A stretch of 64,000 nt of DNA, taken from NCBI RefSeq assembly GCF_002102255.1, contig NZ_LQPH01000125.1, positions 48,780 through 112,779 on the forward strand. Direction: 5' to 3'. Below the pieces are notes generated by a model. It was not told the DNA's origin and did not search any database. It saw only the letters and a list, made by a program, of their open reading frames with translations. Positions 26,632 through 34,884 of this stretch are shown here, piece after piece (the first letter of the stretch is position 1; the number at the start of each line of letters is the position of its first letter). The stretch is from Mycobacterium nebraskense. GTDB taxonomy: Bacteria > Actinomycetota > Actinomycetes > Mycobacteriales > Mycobacteriaceae. A program made the position numbers and the translations under genes.

Positions 26632-26852
26632 GAATATCGCGTTCGTTAGGCCACCTAACTAGCGTCCGTTACCAAACCGTGACCTGAGTGCAAGAGGTGT
26701 GATGTGCTGGAGGCGGGTGAAGTTAGGGTACCCTAAGTGGCGGTGGGATGGTGTGGCGAGGGGTCGGGTCCGGGCATAGCAGGTGGTGGCGGTGGTGAGA
26801 TTTTTGGGTTCGGGTGCGGCGTAAGGGTTTTGCGGGCTTTACGGTGTGAGAC
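26632..26852. other. Palindromic intergenic region, oriT/operator candidate
   Basis: This 221 bp gap separates the relaxase gene from a divergent small HTH gene. It holds GTTAGG-CCA-CCTAAC at 26645-26659 and a perfect 14-bp palindrome TTAGGGTACCCTAA at 26723-26736. Both share TTAGG..CCTAA and their centres are about 78 bp apart. MobF plasmids usually carry oriT next to the relaxase gene and a small DNA-binding accessory gene, as here. The palindromes could bind the 159-residue HTH protein. No nic site can be pinpointed from sequence alone. Confidence 0.5.
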
Positions 26853-27332
26853 ATGGGAAACAAGGCGGTGAGCAAGCAAGCCCGGCGCGCGGCGCGGGAA
26901 GCGGCAACAGCGGCGCAAGACGAAGTGATCCGACGCACGAAGGCCAACGTCGAGGACTTAGCGACGTTCTTCGATGCGCGCGACCGCGCCGAAGCGGTCG
27001 ATGCGTGGCTGGCCGAGCGCCAGCAGGCGCTGGCGCAGCAGGCCGCACAGCGGCGCGCCAACCAACGGGTCAAGGCAGGCGCGGCGCTGCGCGCGATGCG
27101 TGACCGCGGGGAAACGCTACGTGAGATCGGCCGCATGGCCGGGCTCAGCGAAAAAGCGGTGCGCGACTTGATTCGTGAAACCGAATCCAGCGAGCAGGCC
27201 GCGGAACCGGTAGCGGGCGCGGTTACACCGGCGCCGGCGGTCACACCAGAACGCGTGGGCGGCAAAGGCGATGACGCACAGAGCCCACCAGCGGATGCGT
27301 TGACAGCGGAGCCGATACCGGCGCACGCGTAG
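26853..27332 (+). CDS. Small HTH protein, likely relaxosome accessory factor, 159 aa
   Basis: ATG at 26853. The N-terminal half is basic, charged and helical (residues 1-75), followed by a helix-turn-helix near 78-105 (LRAMRDRGETLREIGR, then MAGLSEKAVRDLI). The tail is low complexity. It is encoded directly across the palindromic region from the relaxase, the usual place for oriT-binding accessory proteins or relaxase repressors. Binding to the TTAGG palindromes is the natural prediction. Confidence 0.68.
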   Translation: MGNKAVSKQARRAAREAATAAQDEVIRRTKANVEDLATFFDARDRAEAVDAWLAERQQALAQQAAQRRANQRVKAGAALRAMRDRGETLREIGRMAGLSEKAVRDLIRETESSEQAAEPVAGAVTPAPAVTPERVGGKGDDAQSPPADALTAEPIPAHA

Positions 27333-27420
27333 CCGGGCCTCGCAAGGTTGTCAGTGCCGGCGGGGATGATGACGGCGACGGGCGGCGCAGGGCCGCAAGG
27401 GAACCGAAAGCATCGGGAGT

Positions 27421-27945
27421 ATGGGGGTTTCGGAACCGCTACGGCTGGTGGTGGATCGGCGCGTGCACGCCGAGGAGTTAGGTCGGTTCGAAAACAACGT
27501 CGTTCGGGGCCCGGGCGCCGACGATTGCGCGATCTGGTGTTCGGCGATCGGCGGGGACGGGTACGGACGGTTTTGGGTGTACCGCGGTGGTGCGCGGATG
27601 ATGGTGCGGGCCAACCGGTATGCGCTGGCCGCCTCGCTGGAGGGGAAGGCGTTAGAGCCGTGGGTGCGCGCCCTGCACGGCTGTGACAATCCGGTGTGCG
27701 TGCGAGCGAGTCTGCCCGACGAACTCGGCTTGCTGCATGTCATCGGCGGCTCGCAGCGCGACAACATGCAGATGATGGCGCGGGCGCGCCGCGGCGGGGG
27801 CCGGGTGCTGGTGCGCCGGGGCGATCACGGAGTCATGGCGCGGCGAGCGCGCGCGGTGGCGCTGCGCGATGCGGTGCGCCACGGATGGGATGCCGAAGCC
27901 GTCGAGGCAGCGCTGCTGGGCTCTACCGACCCGACACTATGGTGA
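27421..27945 (+). CDS. HNH-nuclease-like protein, 174 aa
   Basis: ATG at 27421 (ORF open upstream). Residues ~83-120 carry an HNH-like core: ALHGCDNPVCVR, then LLHVIGGSQRDNMQMMARARR, matching the phage/plasmid HNH pattern (H.CDNP.CV...H...G...DN...M..R). The catalytic His, the Cys pair and the Asn are present, so it may be active. Such genes are often free-standing homing nucleases or cargo near mobile DNA. The 284 bp after it (to 28229) hold no convincing gene. Confidence 0.7.
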   Translation: MGVSEPLRLVVDRRVHAEELGRFENNVVRGPGADDCAIWCSAIGGDGYGRFWVYRGGARMMVRANRYALAASLEGKALEPWVRALHGCDNPVCVRASLPDELGLLHVIGGSQRDNMQMMARARRGGGRVLVRRGDHGVMARRARAVALRDAVRHGWDAEAVEAALLGSTDPTLW

Positions 27946-28229
27946 GCGGCCGGGCACCAACGGATTTGGCCGTGGCAGCCGGTGGCGTGGCCGTCGAAAC
28001 CCAGATCGCGGCCCGAGGCCTAGAAAGAGCGCCGGGGGGGCGCGGGGATGGGCGCGTAGTCGAAGCGCGGCAGCGAGGCGGCGCGGCGCGGCGAGCCGGC
28101 GAGTGCCGGCGAGGATCGCGGACAAGACTCGAGGCCCCCCGGGTCGGGCTGAGCACGTCCGGCGGCGGGAATCGTGGCGGCGGTGGCGAACAGGTGGCGA
28201 CGTGCGGCAAGCAACCGTGATGCGGGAAG

Positions 28230-28281
28230 AAAAAAGGGGGCCCGGCCAACCCCTCGTGGTGGGAGAGGGCTGGCCGGGCCC
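28230..28281 (-). terminator. Intrinsic terminator closing the repeat array
   Basis: On the minus strand, arm GGGCCCGGCCA (complement of 28271-28281) pairs with 28238-28248 and is followed by a run of T (A tract at 28230-28235). It lies just downstream of the DUF932 gene. The same hairpin recurs at the 3' side of each repeat A-G, so this is its lone copy without a leader behind it. Confidence 0.85.
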
Positions 28282-28301
28282 GGGTAGACCACCGGGGGCA
28301 G

Positions 28302-29348
28302 CTAGAGGGTCTGAAGCATCCGGAACGCTTGAGCTTTCAGCGATTGTCCGCTGGCCGCGGTGGTGATGTTGCGCAACGCGCGCGCGGCGCTGGCGTCGGT
28401 GGCGGTTTTGGCGCCGCGGACTGGAACGACGTGGTCCAGGTATTCGGTGACCGCGTTGTAGGCGGCCCAGCGGGTGCCGGCGATGGGCGCGATGGTCTCA
28501 GAGGACGTCCACAGTTTCACGATGCTGTTGGCGCGTTCACGACGGTGGCGGCGCGTGGCGGTAGTGCCCGCCGAGTCGACCTCGAGCAGCGTGTTGGCGA
28601 AGCTGCGCATCTCCTCGGTGTCCATCGGGGCGGCATAGAGCGCAGCTGCCTCGGCTTCGAATGCCTCGATGTAACGCCAACTGAGCTTGAGGGCGTTGCG
28701 GGCCTCGGCGATGGAGGCTCGCGCGCCGCCGGTGTGGCGGATGGAGAAGCTGGACTTGGCCGACCGGATCGCCGCGCTTTGGGTGTTCGCGCAGACAATG
28801 CGGATGGGCGACAGGAGGAAACGGAAGGCTGCACTGCCATCGTGAGAATTTAAGGCCGCGAGGTAGAAGTCAGTGCGGTCTTTGCTGCCGTCCTTACCGT
28901 CGAAGACCATGCTGCTGGGCAGCTTCATGGTGACGAAGGTTTCCCGCCCGCCGCGCAGCGCGCCGGCGGTCTCGAAGTGGGCGCCTCCGCTTTGGTCCAC
29001 GAGGGCGTCGAGCAGGTCGCAGGAGGCCTCGTTTTGGAGGGGCTCGTACTTGCTGCCAACGACCCCGAGGACGTCGAGGCGACCGTTGATCGGGTTGGTG
29101 CGCACGGTCGCATAGAAGTCGGGCACCACCAGAGGCGCCGGCGTGGTGACGCCGGTGTCGTCGATGACGGGTTCCTGGGGAACCTGCAGCGGCATTTTGC
29201 GGACGTTCCAGCCGGCCATGTGCGCGGCTTCCAGTGCCTCGCGGGCGGTCATGGTGTGGCCAACGGTTTGACCGAGGCGGTGCCAGTGGTCGCTGCGGGA
29301 GTTAGCGAAGGAGACGTGCCCGTTGGTGGTGTCGAGTTCGTGTGCCAT
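28302..29348 (-). CDS. DUF932 plasmid/phage-type protein, 348 aa
   Basis: ATG at 29348 has AAAGGAAC 7 nt upstream; the longer frame to 29534 reads into the repeat leader. The product matches the DUF932 pattern: HWHRLGQTV near the N-terminus, a central VVGSKYEPLQN, FETAGALRGGRETFV, and CANTQSAAI with a Phe/His-rich follow-up. DUF932 proteins occur on plasmids and phages, often in leading-region or early gene clusters, with unknown biochemistry. It is the last gene of the array and is followed by a strong terminator. Confidence 0.85.
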   Translation of the reverse strand: MAHELDTTNGHVSFANSRSDHWHRLGQTVGHTMTAREALEAAHMAGWNVRKMPLQVPQEPVIDDTGVTTPAPLVVPDFYATVRTNPINGRLDVLGVVGSKYEPLQNEASCDLLDALVDQSGGAHFETAGALRGGRETFVTMKLPSSMVFDGKDGSKDRTDFYLAALNSHDGSAAFRFLLSPIRIVCANTQSAAIRSAKSSFSIRHTGGARASIAEARNALKLSWRYIEAFEAEAAALYAAPMDTEEMRSFANTLLEVDSAGTTATRRHRRERANSIVKLWTSSETIAPIAGTRWAAYNAVTEYLDHVVPVRGAKTATDASAARALRNITTAASGQSLKAQAFRMLQTL

Positions 29349-29760
29349 GAGAGATGTTCCTTTCCGGGAAACTGTGTTTTGTTCGCGCCGGTCAGCGCTG
29401 GGGTGCGGGTAAGCGGGTGAGGGTGGACGCTCAACCCCGAAGAGTCCCGGGCCGGGAGCTCGCCGGGTTTTCGGCCCGGGCTCGCCGGCGCGCAGCGCCT
29501 TCGGGCGAGCTTCCGTAGGGCCGAAAACAGTCACTCGGCACGGCGATGCCCGGCCCGGGCGTGGGTTGAGGGGGCGGGCCCCCGCCCGATTACCATGAGC
29601 ACCCCGCTGACAGGCAAATGAGGTGAGGGGCTACGGGTTTGGTGGCCACCGCGAGGTGGCCAGTCCGGTCGCGCGGGGCGCGCCGGCCACCGCGGGGAAC
29701 CGGAAGAAAAAGGGGGGCCCGGCCAACCCCTCACGATCGGAGAGGCGGCCGGGCCCGGGC
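29349..29760 (-). repeat. Array repeat A (type I-like): leader, promoter, hairpins, terminator
   Basis: In the minus (gene) direction this copy starts with a terminator hairpin (29707-29756, T run at its end). Then come GGTGGCC-type and CGCGC-type hairpins, a promoter-like TTGCCT-17-GGTAAT pair, a leader with a large hairpin (29467-29528, outer arms GTTTTCGGCCC/GGGCCGAAAAC), and the ribosome site for DUF932. It ends the upstream cassette and begins the DUF932 cassette. Confidence 0.85.
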
Positions 29761-29765
29761 GCCGG

Positions 29766-30302
29766 TCAAGTCCATAACAGGCTGGGGACTTTCGTCCAGG
29801 TGTGGCCAGGGTGGGTGTCGGTGAGGTAGATGCGGTCTCGTGTCCAGCGGCCGGGCCTGCCGTATCCGTAGGCGGTCAAGACGGGCAGCATGTTTCGGGG
29901 CTGCTCGTAGTCGTCGAGGGGCAGGGCGCTTTTGTCAAAGTACTCGCGGCGGTCGGCGTTGCACACGTAGATGTGGGCAGCGGGGCGCGAGGACGGCCGG
30001 GGGGTGTTGGCTGTGATGCCGGCAGCGTGGTCGATGAGGCCTTCGAACCGGACGAACTGGTGGGGTTGGATAGCCCAGTACAGATTGGTGTCCTGTCCTG
30101 GCTCGGCGGGGGCGTAGTCACCGGCCCACACCAGCCGCGATCCCCCGTCGAGGGCGAGCAGTGTTTCGACGGCGGCGAGGAAGGGTGTGCCTTCGCGGGT
30201 CTGGACGCCCAGGCGTTCACTGATCCCGTAGTCCGCGGGGTGAACTGCGCGGGTGATGCGGCCGGCCTGGTCGAGAAATGTCGCGATGTAGTACTCGCCC
30301 AT
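29766..30302 (-). CDS. Array gene, hypothetical protein, 178 aa
   Basis: ATG at 30302 with AGGAGA about 9 nt upstream. The product begins MGEYYIATFLDQAGRITRAV and contains RLVWAGDYA, LYWAIQPHQFVRFEGL and a C-terminal YVCNADRREYFDKSALPL segment. It is soluble with mixed structure. The layout resembles small plasmid proteins of unknown role; no family name. It is the second gene of the cassette driven by repeat B and ends just before terminator A. Confidence 0.68.
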   Translation of the reverse strand: MGEYYIATFLDQAGRITRAVHPADYGISERLGVQTREGTPFLAAVETLLALDGGSRLVWAGDYAPAEPGQDTNLYWAIQPHQFVRFEGLIDHAAGITANTPRPSSRPAAHIYVCNADRREYFDKSALPLDDYEQPRNMLPVLTAYGYGRPGRWTRDRIYLTDTHPGHTWTKVPSLLWT

Positions 30303-30346
30303 GGGTGAATTCTCCTTCGTGTGACTGAGGTTGGTAGGTGAGAGGC

Positions 30347-30393
30347 GGTGGTGGTTGGACAGGGTGCAAAGTCGGGCCTGCCCAACCACCACC
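30347..30393 (-). terminator. Intercistronic hairpin in the repeat-B cassette
   Basis: Arms GGTGGTGGTTGG (30347-30358) and CCAACCACCACC (30382-30393) form a perfect 12-bp stem between two genes of one cassette. There is no T run, so it may slow polymerase, protect a processed 3' end or be a leaky terminator. Confidence 0.55.
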
Positions 30394-30398
30394 GGTGG

Positions 30399-30743
30399 CT
30401 AGTGATAGAGGGCGCCGTGGAGCCGCTCGGCGGTGAGCAGCTCCCAGCCGCTGGAGGCGCACGCCCAGGCGGTCTCGCCGATGACCACGACGTCGCCGAC
30501 GCTGAGGCTGCGGTGACCGGCGAGCCGGTACTTGAGGGCCCATGGCTGGTCGGGCTCATCGATGTTGAGCTGCTCAAAGACGAGTTCCAGACAAGCCTTG
30601 ATCTGCTCGGTGCTGGGTGGGCACGCCACGGTCAGCGTGAATCCCGCGGCAGCGGCAAGCTGCGCGGGTGCGAGCTCTCCGAAGCCGTGGAACTGATGGG
30701 CGCCTTCGTTGAGGTACACGGTGGTGATGAGGTCGTAGGACAT
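30399..30743 (-). CDS. Array gene, hypothetical protein, 114 aa
   Basis: ATG at 30743 with GGAGAA about 6 nt upstream. Contains the segment LSVGDVVVIGETAWACASSGWELL near residues 80-103, a motif I have the impression is recurrent in small actinobacterial plasmid and phage proteins. The N-terminal part is acidic and helical. First gene of the repeat-B cassette. Function unknown. Confidence 0.7.
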   Translation of the reverse strand: MSYDLITTVYLNEGAHQFHGFGELAPAQLAAAAGFTLTVACPPSTEQIKACLELVFEQLNIDEPDQPWALKYRLAGHRSLSVGDVVVIGETAWACASSGWELLTAERLHGALYH

Positions 30744-31150
30744 GCGATTTCTCCGTTCTGTGCGGTGCTGGGCGCGCCGGTCAGCGCTGGGGGAGTGGGC
30801 TAACCGGGTGAGGGTGGGCGTGCAACCCCGAAGAGACCGACCCGGTTACTCGCCGGGTTTTCGGCCCGGGCTCGCCCGGCGCGAAGCGCCATCGGGCGAG
30901 CTGCCGTAGGGCCGAAAACAGTCACTCGGCACGGCGATCACCGGGTCGGGCGTGGGTTGCGCGGTCGGGCCCCCGCCCGGTTAGACTGCGACCCTTGCTG
31001 ACGGCAAACAAGGTGAGGGGCTACGGATTTGGTGGCCACCGCTGAGGTGGCCAGTCCGGTCGCGCGGGGCGCGCCGGGACCTCAGCGGGCCGGAAGAAAA
31101 AGGGGGGCCCGGCCCACCCCTCACGATCGGAGAAGTGGCCGGGCCCGGGA
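30744..31150 (-). repeat. Array repeat B (type II-like)
   Basis: Same order as the other copies in the minus direction: terminator (31097-31146), GGCCACC/GGTGGCC hairpin with a 5-nt loop, promoter-like element ending TCTAAC, leader hairpin at 30857-30919 (GTTTTCGGCCC/GGGCCGAAAAC), then the ribosome site of the 114-residue gene. It mixes type I and type II details (its terminal stretch resembles type II, the segment after the hairpin resembles type I). Confidence 0.85.
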
Positions 31151-31160
31151 CATGTTGGGG

Positions 31161-32108
31161 TTATTCGGGGTTGGTGGCGTCGACGATGGCGCTGCGGATC
31201 TGTTCGGGGGGCATGCCTGAGCGCAGTGCGGTCAGCAGCATCAGCGCCAGCCGCGGCGGCGGGGTCTTGGTGGCTTCGGCTTCGTCGAGTGCGGTGCGCG
31301 CCGCGATGGCCGCGCGCACGCTGTCCTCGAGCAGGCAGTAGCAGGCGGCGGCGATCGTGAGCGCTTCGGCGCGGGGCTGGCCGCGCAGGCGCCGGCCGAT
31401 GTGAGTCCACAGTTGCGCGCCGGCCTCGGTGTGTTGGGCGGCGGCGATCATGGCGTCACGCACGGCGACGTCGGCGGTGATGGCGATGCCGGCGCGGGTC
31501 GGTAGCGTGCGACTGATCTGGTGTCCCTCGAGTGCGGCGGCGATCTCTGCTGCGGCACCGATGACAAGCTCGCCGTGGTCGCCGAGGGCGATCGGCGGGG
31601 CTGGCGGCAGGGGCGCGAATTCGGCTTGGATGTCGCTGCGCGCCGGGCTGACTCGTTCACCGCCGAGCACCCGGTGCGCGGTGACCAGAGAGTCGGTGTA
31701 GGGGTAGGTGGGCCCGGTTGCGCCGGTGTCGGGGTCGTACCACTGGCCTTCGGTGGTGACATCACGAGTCATCAGGCGGCGCAGCACTGGAATCCCGGCG
31801 GCGCGCAGCGCGTCGCTCAGGGCGTCGAGGACGGTGACGGCATGCCATTCGTAGCTTTCGTCGCACACGGCCAGGAGCACGGCGGCGTGGTTAGTTTCGG
31901 GCCGCAGGTTGCATGTGGCCGGGAAGTTGGTGGCTTGTTCGGCGCTGATCGTGACATCGAAGCGAATTGCGCTGCGGACCACCAGGTCGCTGGTGTGGGT
32001 GTCACGGTGCAGCATGTAGGCGACGACGCTGTTGGTGGGTGCGAAGCCCAGGAATGCTGCTGCGGCGGCAACGATGTCGGCTTCGGTGCGCAAGGCGGTG
32101 GTGGGCAT
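31161..32108 (-). CDS. DUF4192 protein, 315 aa
   Basis: ATG at 32108. The product has DUF4192 features: an N-terminal IVAAAAAFLGFAPTNSVVAYML, strands VRSAIRFDVTI and HAAVLLAVCD, the middle WYDPDTGATG, and a helical C-terminal part. DUF4192 occurs widely in actinobacteria and their plasmids, role unknown. It is alone in the repeat-C cassette. A 131-residue protein encoded at 37211-37606 repeats its C-terminal half. Confidence 0.85.
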   Translation of the reverse strand: MPTTALRTEADIVAAAAAFLGFAPTNSVVAYMLHRDTHTSDLVVRSAIRFDVTISAEQATNFPATCNLRPETNHAAVLLAVCDESYEWHAVTVLDALSDALRAAGIPVLRRLMTRDVTTEGQWYDPDTGATGPTYPYTDSLVTAHRVLGGERVSPARSDIQAEFAPLPPAPPIALGDHGELVIGAAAEIAAALEGHQISRTLPTRAGIAITADVAVRDAMIAAAQHTEAGAQLWTHIGRRLRGQPRAEALTIAAACYCLLEDSVRAAIAARTALDEAEATKTPPPRLALMLLTALRSGMPPEQIRSAIVDATNPE

Positions 32109-32515
32109 AGTGTTGTTCTCCGTTCTGTGCGGTGAGTGGTGCGCCGGTCAGCGCTGGGGGAGTGGGCTAATCGGGTGAGGGTGGGCGGTCAACCCCGAAG
32201 AGTCCCGCGCCGAACGCAGCAGGGTTTTCGGCCCGCGCTCGCCTGGCGCGATAGCGCCATCGGGCGAGCTGGCATAGGGCCGAAAAGGTCACTCGGCCTG
32301 CGTAGTTCGGTGTGGGCGTGGGTTGACCGGTCGGGCCCCCGGCCGATTAGACTGCGACCCCAGCTGACGGCAAACAAGGTGAGGGGCTACGGATTTGGTG
32401 GCCACCGGCAGGTGGCCAGTCCGGGCGCGCGGGGCGCGCCGGCACCTCAGCGGACCGGAAGAAAAAGGGGGGCCCGGCCAACCCCTCACGATGGGAGAAG
32501 TGGCCGGGCCCCGGG
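32109..32515 (-). repeat. Array repeat C (type II)
   Basis: Terminator 32462-32512, promoter-like TTGCCG-16-TCTAAT, leader hairpin 32225-32286 (TTTTCGGCCC/GGGCCGAAAA) and the ribosome site before the DUF4192 gene. It is almost identical to repeats E and G, except for two extra bases in the loop region (GATAGCGCC). Confidence 0.88.
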
Positions 32516-32529
32516 AATGGTGATACGTG

Positions 32530-32703
32530 TCAGTCGATGTCGCAGGCGGCGTCGCGCAACGCCTCAAGTAGATCGACGTTCTCACCGAGAGTCATGGTGT
32601 CGTGCCCCCACTGGCTGTACGTGCCGGTGAGGGTGTCGATGTAGAACGGGATCTCAACGGTGCGGTTTTCGACACCGCGCGTGATGGTGCCCTCGATGAT
32701 CAT
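32530..32703 (-). CDS. Array gene, small protein, 57 aa
   Basis: ATG at 32703 with AAAGGAGA 7 nt upstream. The product (MIIEGTITRGVENRTVEIPF at its start) is probably a small beta sheet with an acidic C-terminus. Second gene of the repeat-D cassette, 34 bp after the 152-residue gene. Not recognised. Confidence 0.65.
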   Translation of the reverse strand: MIIEGTITRGVENRTVEIPFYIDTLTGTYSQWGHDTMTLGENVDLLEALRDAACDID

Positions 32704-32737
32704 CGCGTATCTCCTTTCAGGGTGGGCGACTGCGGGT

Positions 32738-33196
32738 TTAGGCGCTCCGCCGATGGGCGGCGGGCAGGCTGATGCGGGTAATGCCCCACGGGGCGCGGTC
32801 GTAGCCAGAGAGCGCCTGGACCAACATGTTCTGCAGCTCGCGGCAGAATGCGTAGGCCTCGGTGTGCTGCCAGTCCTTGGGTTCGCAGGCCTGATATTCG
32901 AAGCACTGCAACGCCTTGAGTACTTCGATGACCGACCAGCTGGTGTGCAGGGGCCGGGTGTAGCGGTACTCGTAGGGCTCGTGGATGGGGTTGTTGAAGT
33001 AGCAATAGTTGACCGAGGCGGTGTTGGCGTCGACGAGCATCTGGCCAACCTGGTCGAGGTTGTCGTCGGTGAGCTGGTTGACGCGGATCGGGTTGTCGAA
33101 GACCCAGGTCAGGTTGCCCAGCGGCCGGTGGAATCCTTGGTGGCCGGCCCACAGCAGGACGTTGATGTGTTCGGCTTCGACGACGTATGCGCTCAT
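32738..33196 (-). CDS. Array gene, hypothetical protein, 152 aa
   Basis: ATG at 33196 with GGAGAAC 8 nt upstream. The product starts MSAYVVEAEHINVLLWAG and contains aromatic-rich YCYFNNPIHEPYEYRY and a helical C-terminal half with C-rich CFEYQACEP. It seems a compact enzyme-like or binding domain, family not recognised. First gene after repeat D. Confidence 0.68.
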   Translation of the reverse strand: MSAYVVEAEHINVLLWAGHQGFHRPLGNLTWVFDNPIRVNQLTDDNLDQVGQMLVDANTASVNYCYFNNPIHEPYEYRYTRPLHTSWSVIEVLKALQCFEYQACEPKDWQHTEAYAFCRELQNMLVQALSGYDRAPWGITRISLPAAHRRSA

Positions 33197-33606
33197 TGGT
33201 GTGTTCTCCGTTTCGGATGGTGATGTGGTGCGCTGGTCAGCGCTGGGGTGCGGGTAAGCGGGTGAGGGTGGGCGGTCCACCCCGACGAGTCCCGCGGCGG
33301 GTGTTCGCCGGGTTTTGGGTCCGCGCTCGCCGGCGCGAAGCGCCCTTCGGCGAGCTGGCATTAGGACCCAAAACAGTCACTCGGCACGGCGAGGCCCGGT
33401 GTGGGCGTGGGTGGACCGGTCGGGGTCCCCACCCGCTTACCATGAGCGCCCCGCTGACGGCTTAAAAGGGTGAGGGGCTACGGATTTGGTGGCCACCGGC
33501 AGGTGGCCAGTCCGGTCGCGCGGGGCGCGCCGGCACCTCAGCGGACCGGAAGAAAAGGGGGGCCCGGCCACCCCCTCGTGGTGGGAGAGGCGGCCGGGCC
33601 CGGAGA
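33197..33606 (-). repeat. Array repeat D (type I)
   Basis: Terminator 33553-33602, GGCCACC/GGTGGCC hairpin 33491-33508, promoter-like element ending GGTAAG, leader hairpin 33312-33374 with outer arms GTTTTGGGTCC/GGACCCAAAAC, and an identical ribosome-site context to repeats F and H. The three type I copies are nearly identical over about 310 bp. Confidence 0.9.
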
Positions 33607-33616
33607 GGTCCTTGGG

Positions 33617-33919
33617 TTAGGTCAGGCCTGCCGCGCGGATGCGGTCGCGGATCAGCGCCAGGTCGACGCTCCGTTTTATTGGACTCACATAGTGACTGGC
33701 CCAATTTTCAAATCCGTTTATCGCGGCTTCCACTTCGCTTATTTGGACCTCAGGGCGGGTGATCGCGATTTCGTCCCCGTTCTCGCGGTCGTAGGCCTTG
33801 GCCACGACGGCGACAAGTTGTCCGATTCCGTCGACAGTTTGTCGGAACCGCATCTTGCGGCGCTTGCCGTCGGCGGGGTCAATGAAGTACCAGCCTTGGC
33901 AGTAGTCGATGTCGGTCAT
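33617..33919 (-). CDS. Array gene, hypothetical protein, 100 aa
   Basis: ATG at 33919 with AAAGGAC 8 nt upstream. The soluble product (starts MTDIDYCQGWYFIDP) has a strand-rich N-terminal half and a helical C-terminal half (SVDLALIRDRIRAAGLT). Second gene of the repeat-E cassette, separated from the first by a strong hairpin. Not recognised. Confidence 0.63.
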   Translation of the reverse strand: MTDIDYCQGWYFIDPADGKRRKMRFRQTVDGIGQLVAVVAKAYDRENGDEIAITRPEVQISEVEAAINGFENWASHYVSPIKRSVDLALIRDRIRAAGLT

Positions 33920-33950
33920 GTCGATCAGTCCTTTCTGGTCGGGATGGTAC

Positions 33951-33990
33951 GCGGCCGGGCCGACGTTCACGTGTGACGCTGGCCCGGCCG
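33951..33990 (-). terminator. Intercistronic hairpin without T run
   Basis: GCGGCCGGGCC and GGCCCGGCCGC arms pair across about 19 nt between the 153- and 100-residue genes. No T tract follows, so a processing or stability role is as likely as termination. Confidence 0.5.
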
Positions 33991-34001
33991 CGAAAGTGGG
34001 G

Positions 34002-34463
34002 TTAGGCCGCCAGCAGGGCGGCGGCGGCAATGTGGTCGAGGGCGGTGTCGAGGTCCTCGTGGACGACGGAGGGTTGGTTGTCGACGGTGACGGTCCACAT
34101 CGGCTGGTCGCCGATTCCGGCGGTCAGAGTGCAGGTGTGGCCGGCGTGGGCGGCGCGGTAGGACCAGTCGTGGCCGGGGACGGCGTGAAAGGTGAGTTCA
34201 CTGGCGCGGACCTTGAGGATTCGGGTGTGCGGCTCGGTGTTGAGGTCAGGTGCGGTCGCCTCGACGGCGGCCATCTGACCGTGGGCATCGGTGGCGAACA
34301 GGACCAGGCGGTGCCCACTTTCGCGGGTGTAGTCATGCACGGTGGTGAGCCCGATGTCGCCGTGGTTGTGAAAGAGAATTCGGGTGATGCCGTACTGCTG
34401 GTCCTGGATGCGTCCTGCGGCCTCGTCGACGAGGTTGAAGGCGAGCTCGAATTCGTGATCCAT
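34002..34463 (-). CDS. Array gene, hypothetical protein, 153 aa
   Basis: ATG at 34463, first gene of the repeat-E cassette. Contains ITRILFHNHGDIGLTTV, HRLVLFATDAHGQM and WTVTVDNQPSVVHEDL, so mixed alpha/beta and soluble. A stretch of His residues is scattered but no metal motif is clear. Family not recognised. Confidence 0.65.
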   Translation of the reverse strand: MDHEFELAFNLVDEAAGRIQDQQYGITRILFHNHGDIGLTTVHDYTRESGHRLVLFATDAHGQMAAVEATAPDLNTEPHTRILKVRASELTFHAVPGHDWSYRAAHAGHTCTLTAGIGDQPMWTVTVDNQPSVVHEDLDTALDHIAAAALLAA

Positions 34464-34866
34464 GATGTTTGTCCGTTCTGTGCGGTGAGTGGTGCGCCGG
34501 TCAGCGCTGGGGGAGTGGGCTAATCGGGTGAGGGTGGGCGGTCAACCCCGAAGAGTCCCGCGCCGAACGCAGCAGGGTTTTCGGCCCGCGCTCGCCTGGC
34601 GCGAAGCGCCATGGGGCGAGCTGGCATAGGGCCGAAAAGGTCACTCGGCCTGCGTAGTTCGGTGTGGGCGTGGGTTGACCGGTCGGGGCCCCCGGCCGAT
34701 TAGACTGCGACCCCAGCTGACGGCAAACAAGGTGAGGGGCTACGGATTTGGTGGCCACCGCCAGGTGGCCAGTCCGGTCGCGCGGGGCGCGCCGGCACCT
34801 CAGCGGACCGGAAGAAAAAGGGGGGCCCGGCCAACCCCTCACGATGGGAGAAGTGGCCGGGCCCCG
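34464..34866 (-). repeat. Array repeat E (type II)
   Basis: Terminator 34815-34863, promoter-like TTGCCG-16-TCTAAT, leader hairpin 34577-34638 (TTTTCGGCCC/GGGCCGAAAA), ribosome site for the 153-residue gene. Near-identical to repeats C and G. Confidence 0.88.
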
Positions 34867-34884
34867 GGAATGATCTGAATGCCG

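Noticed and set aside
27348..28366. Additional plus-strand frames overlapping and following the HNH gene
   Set aside because: Low-complexity Arg/Gly/Ala frames without ribosome sites; the HNH frame explains the coding signal to 27945.
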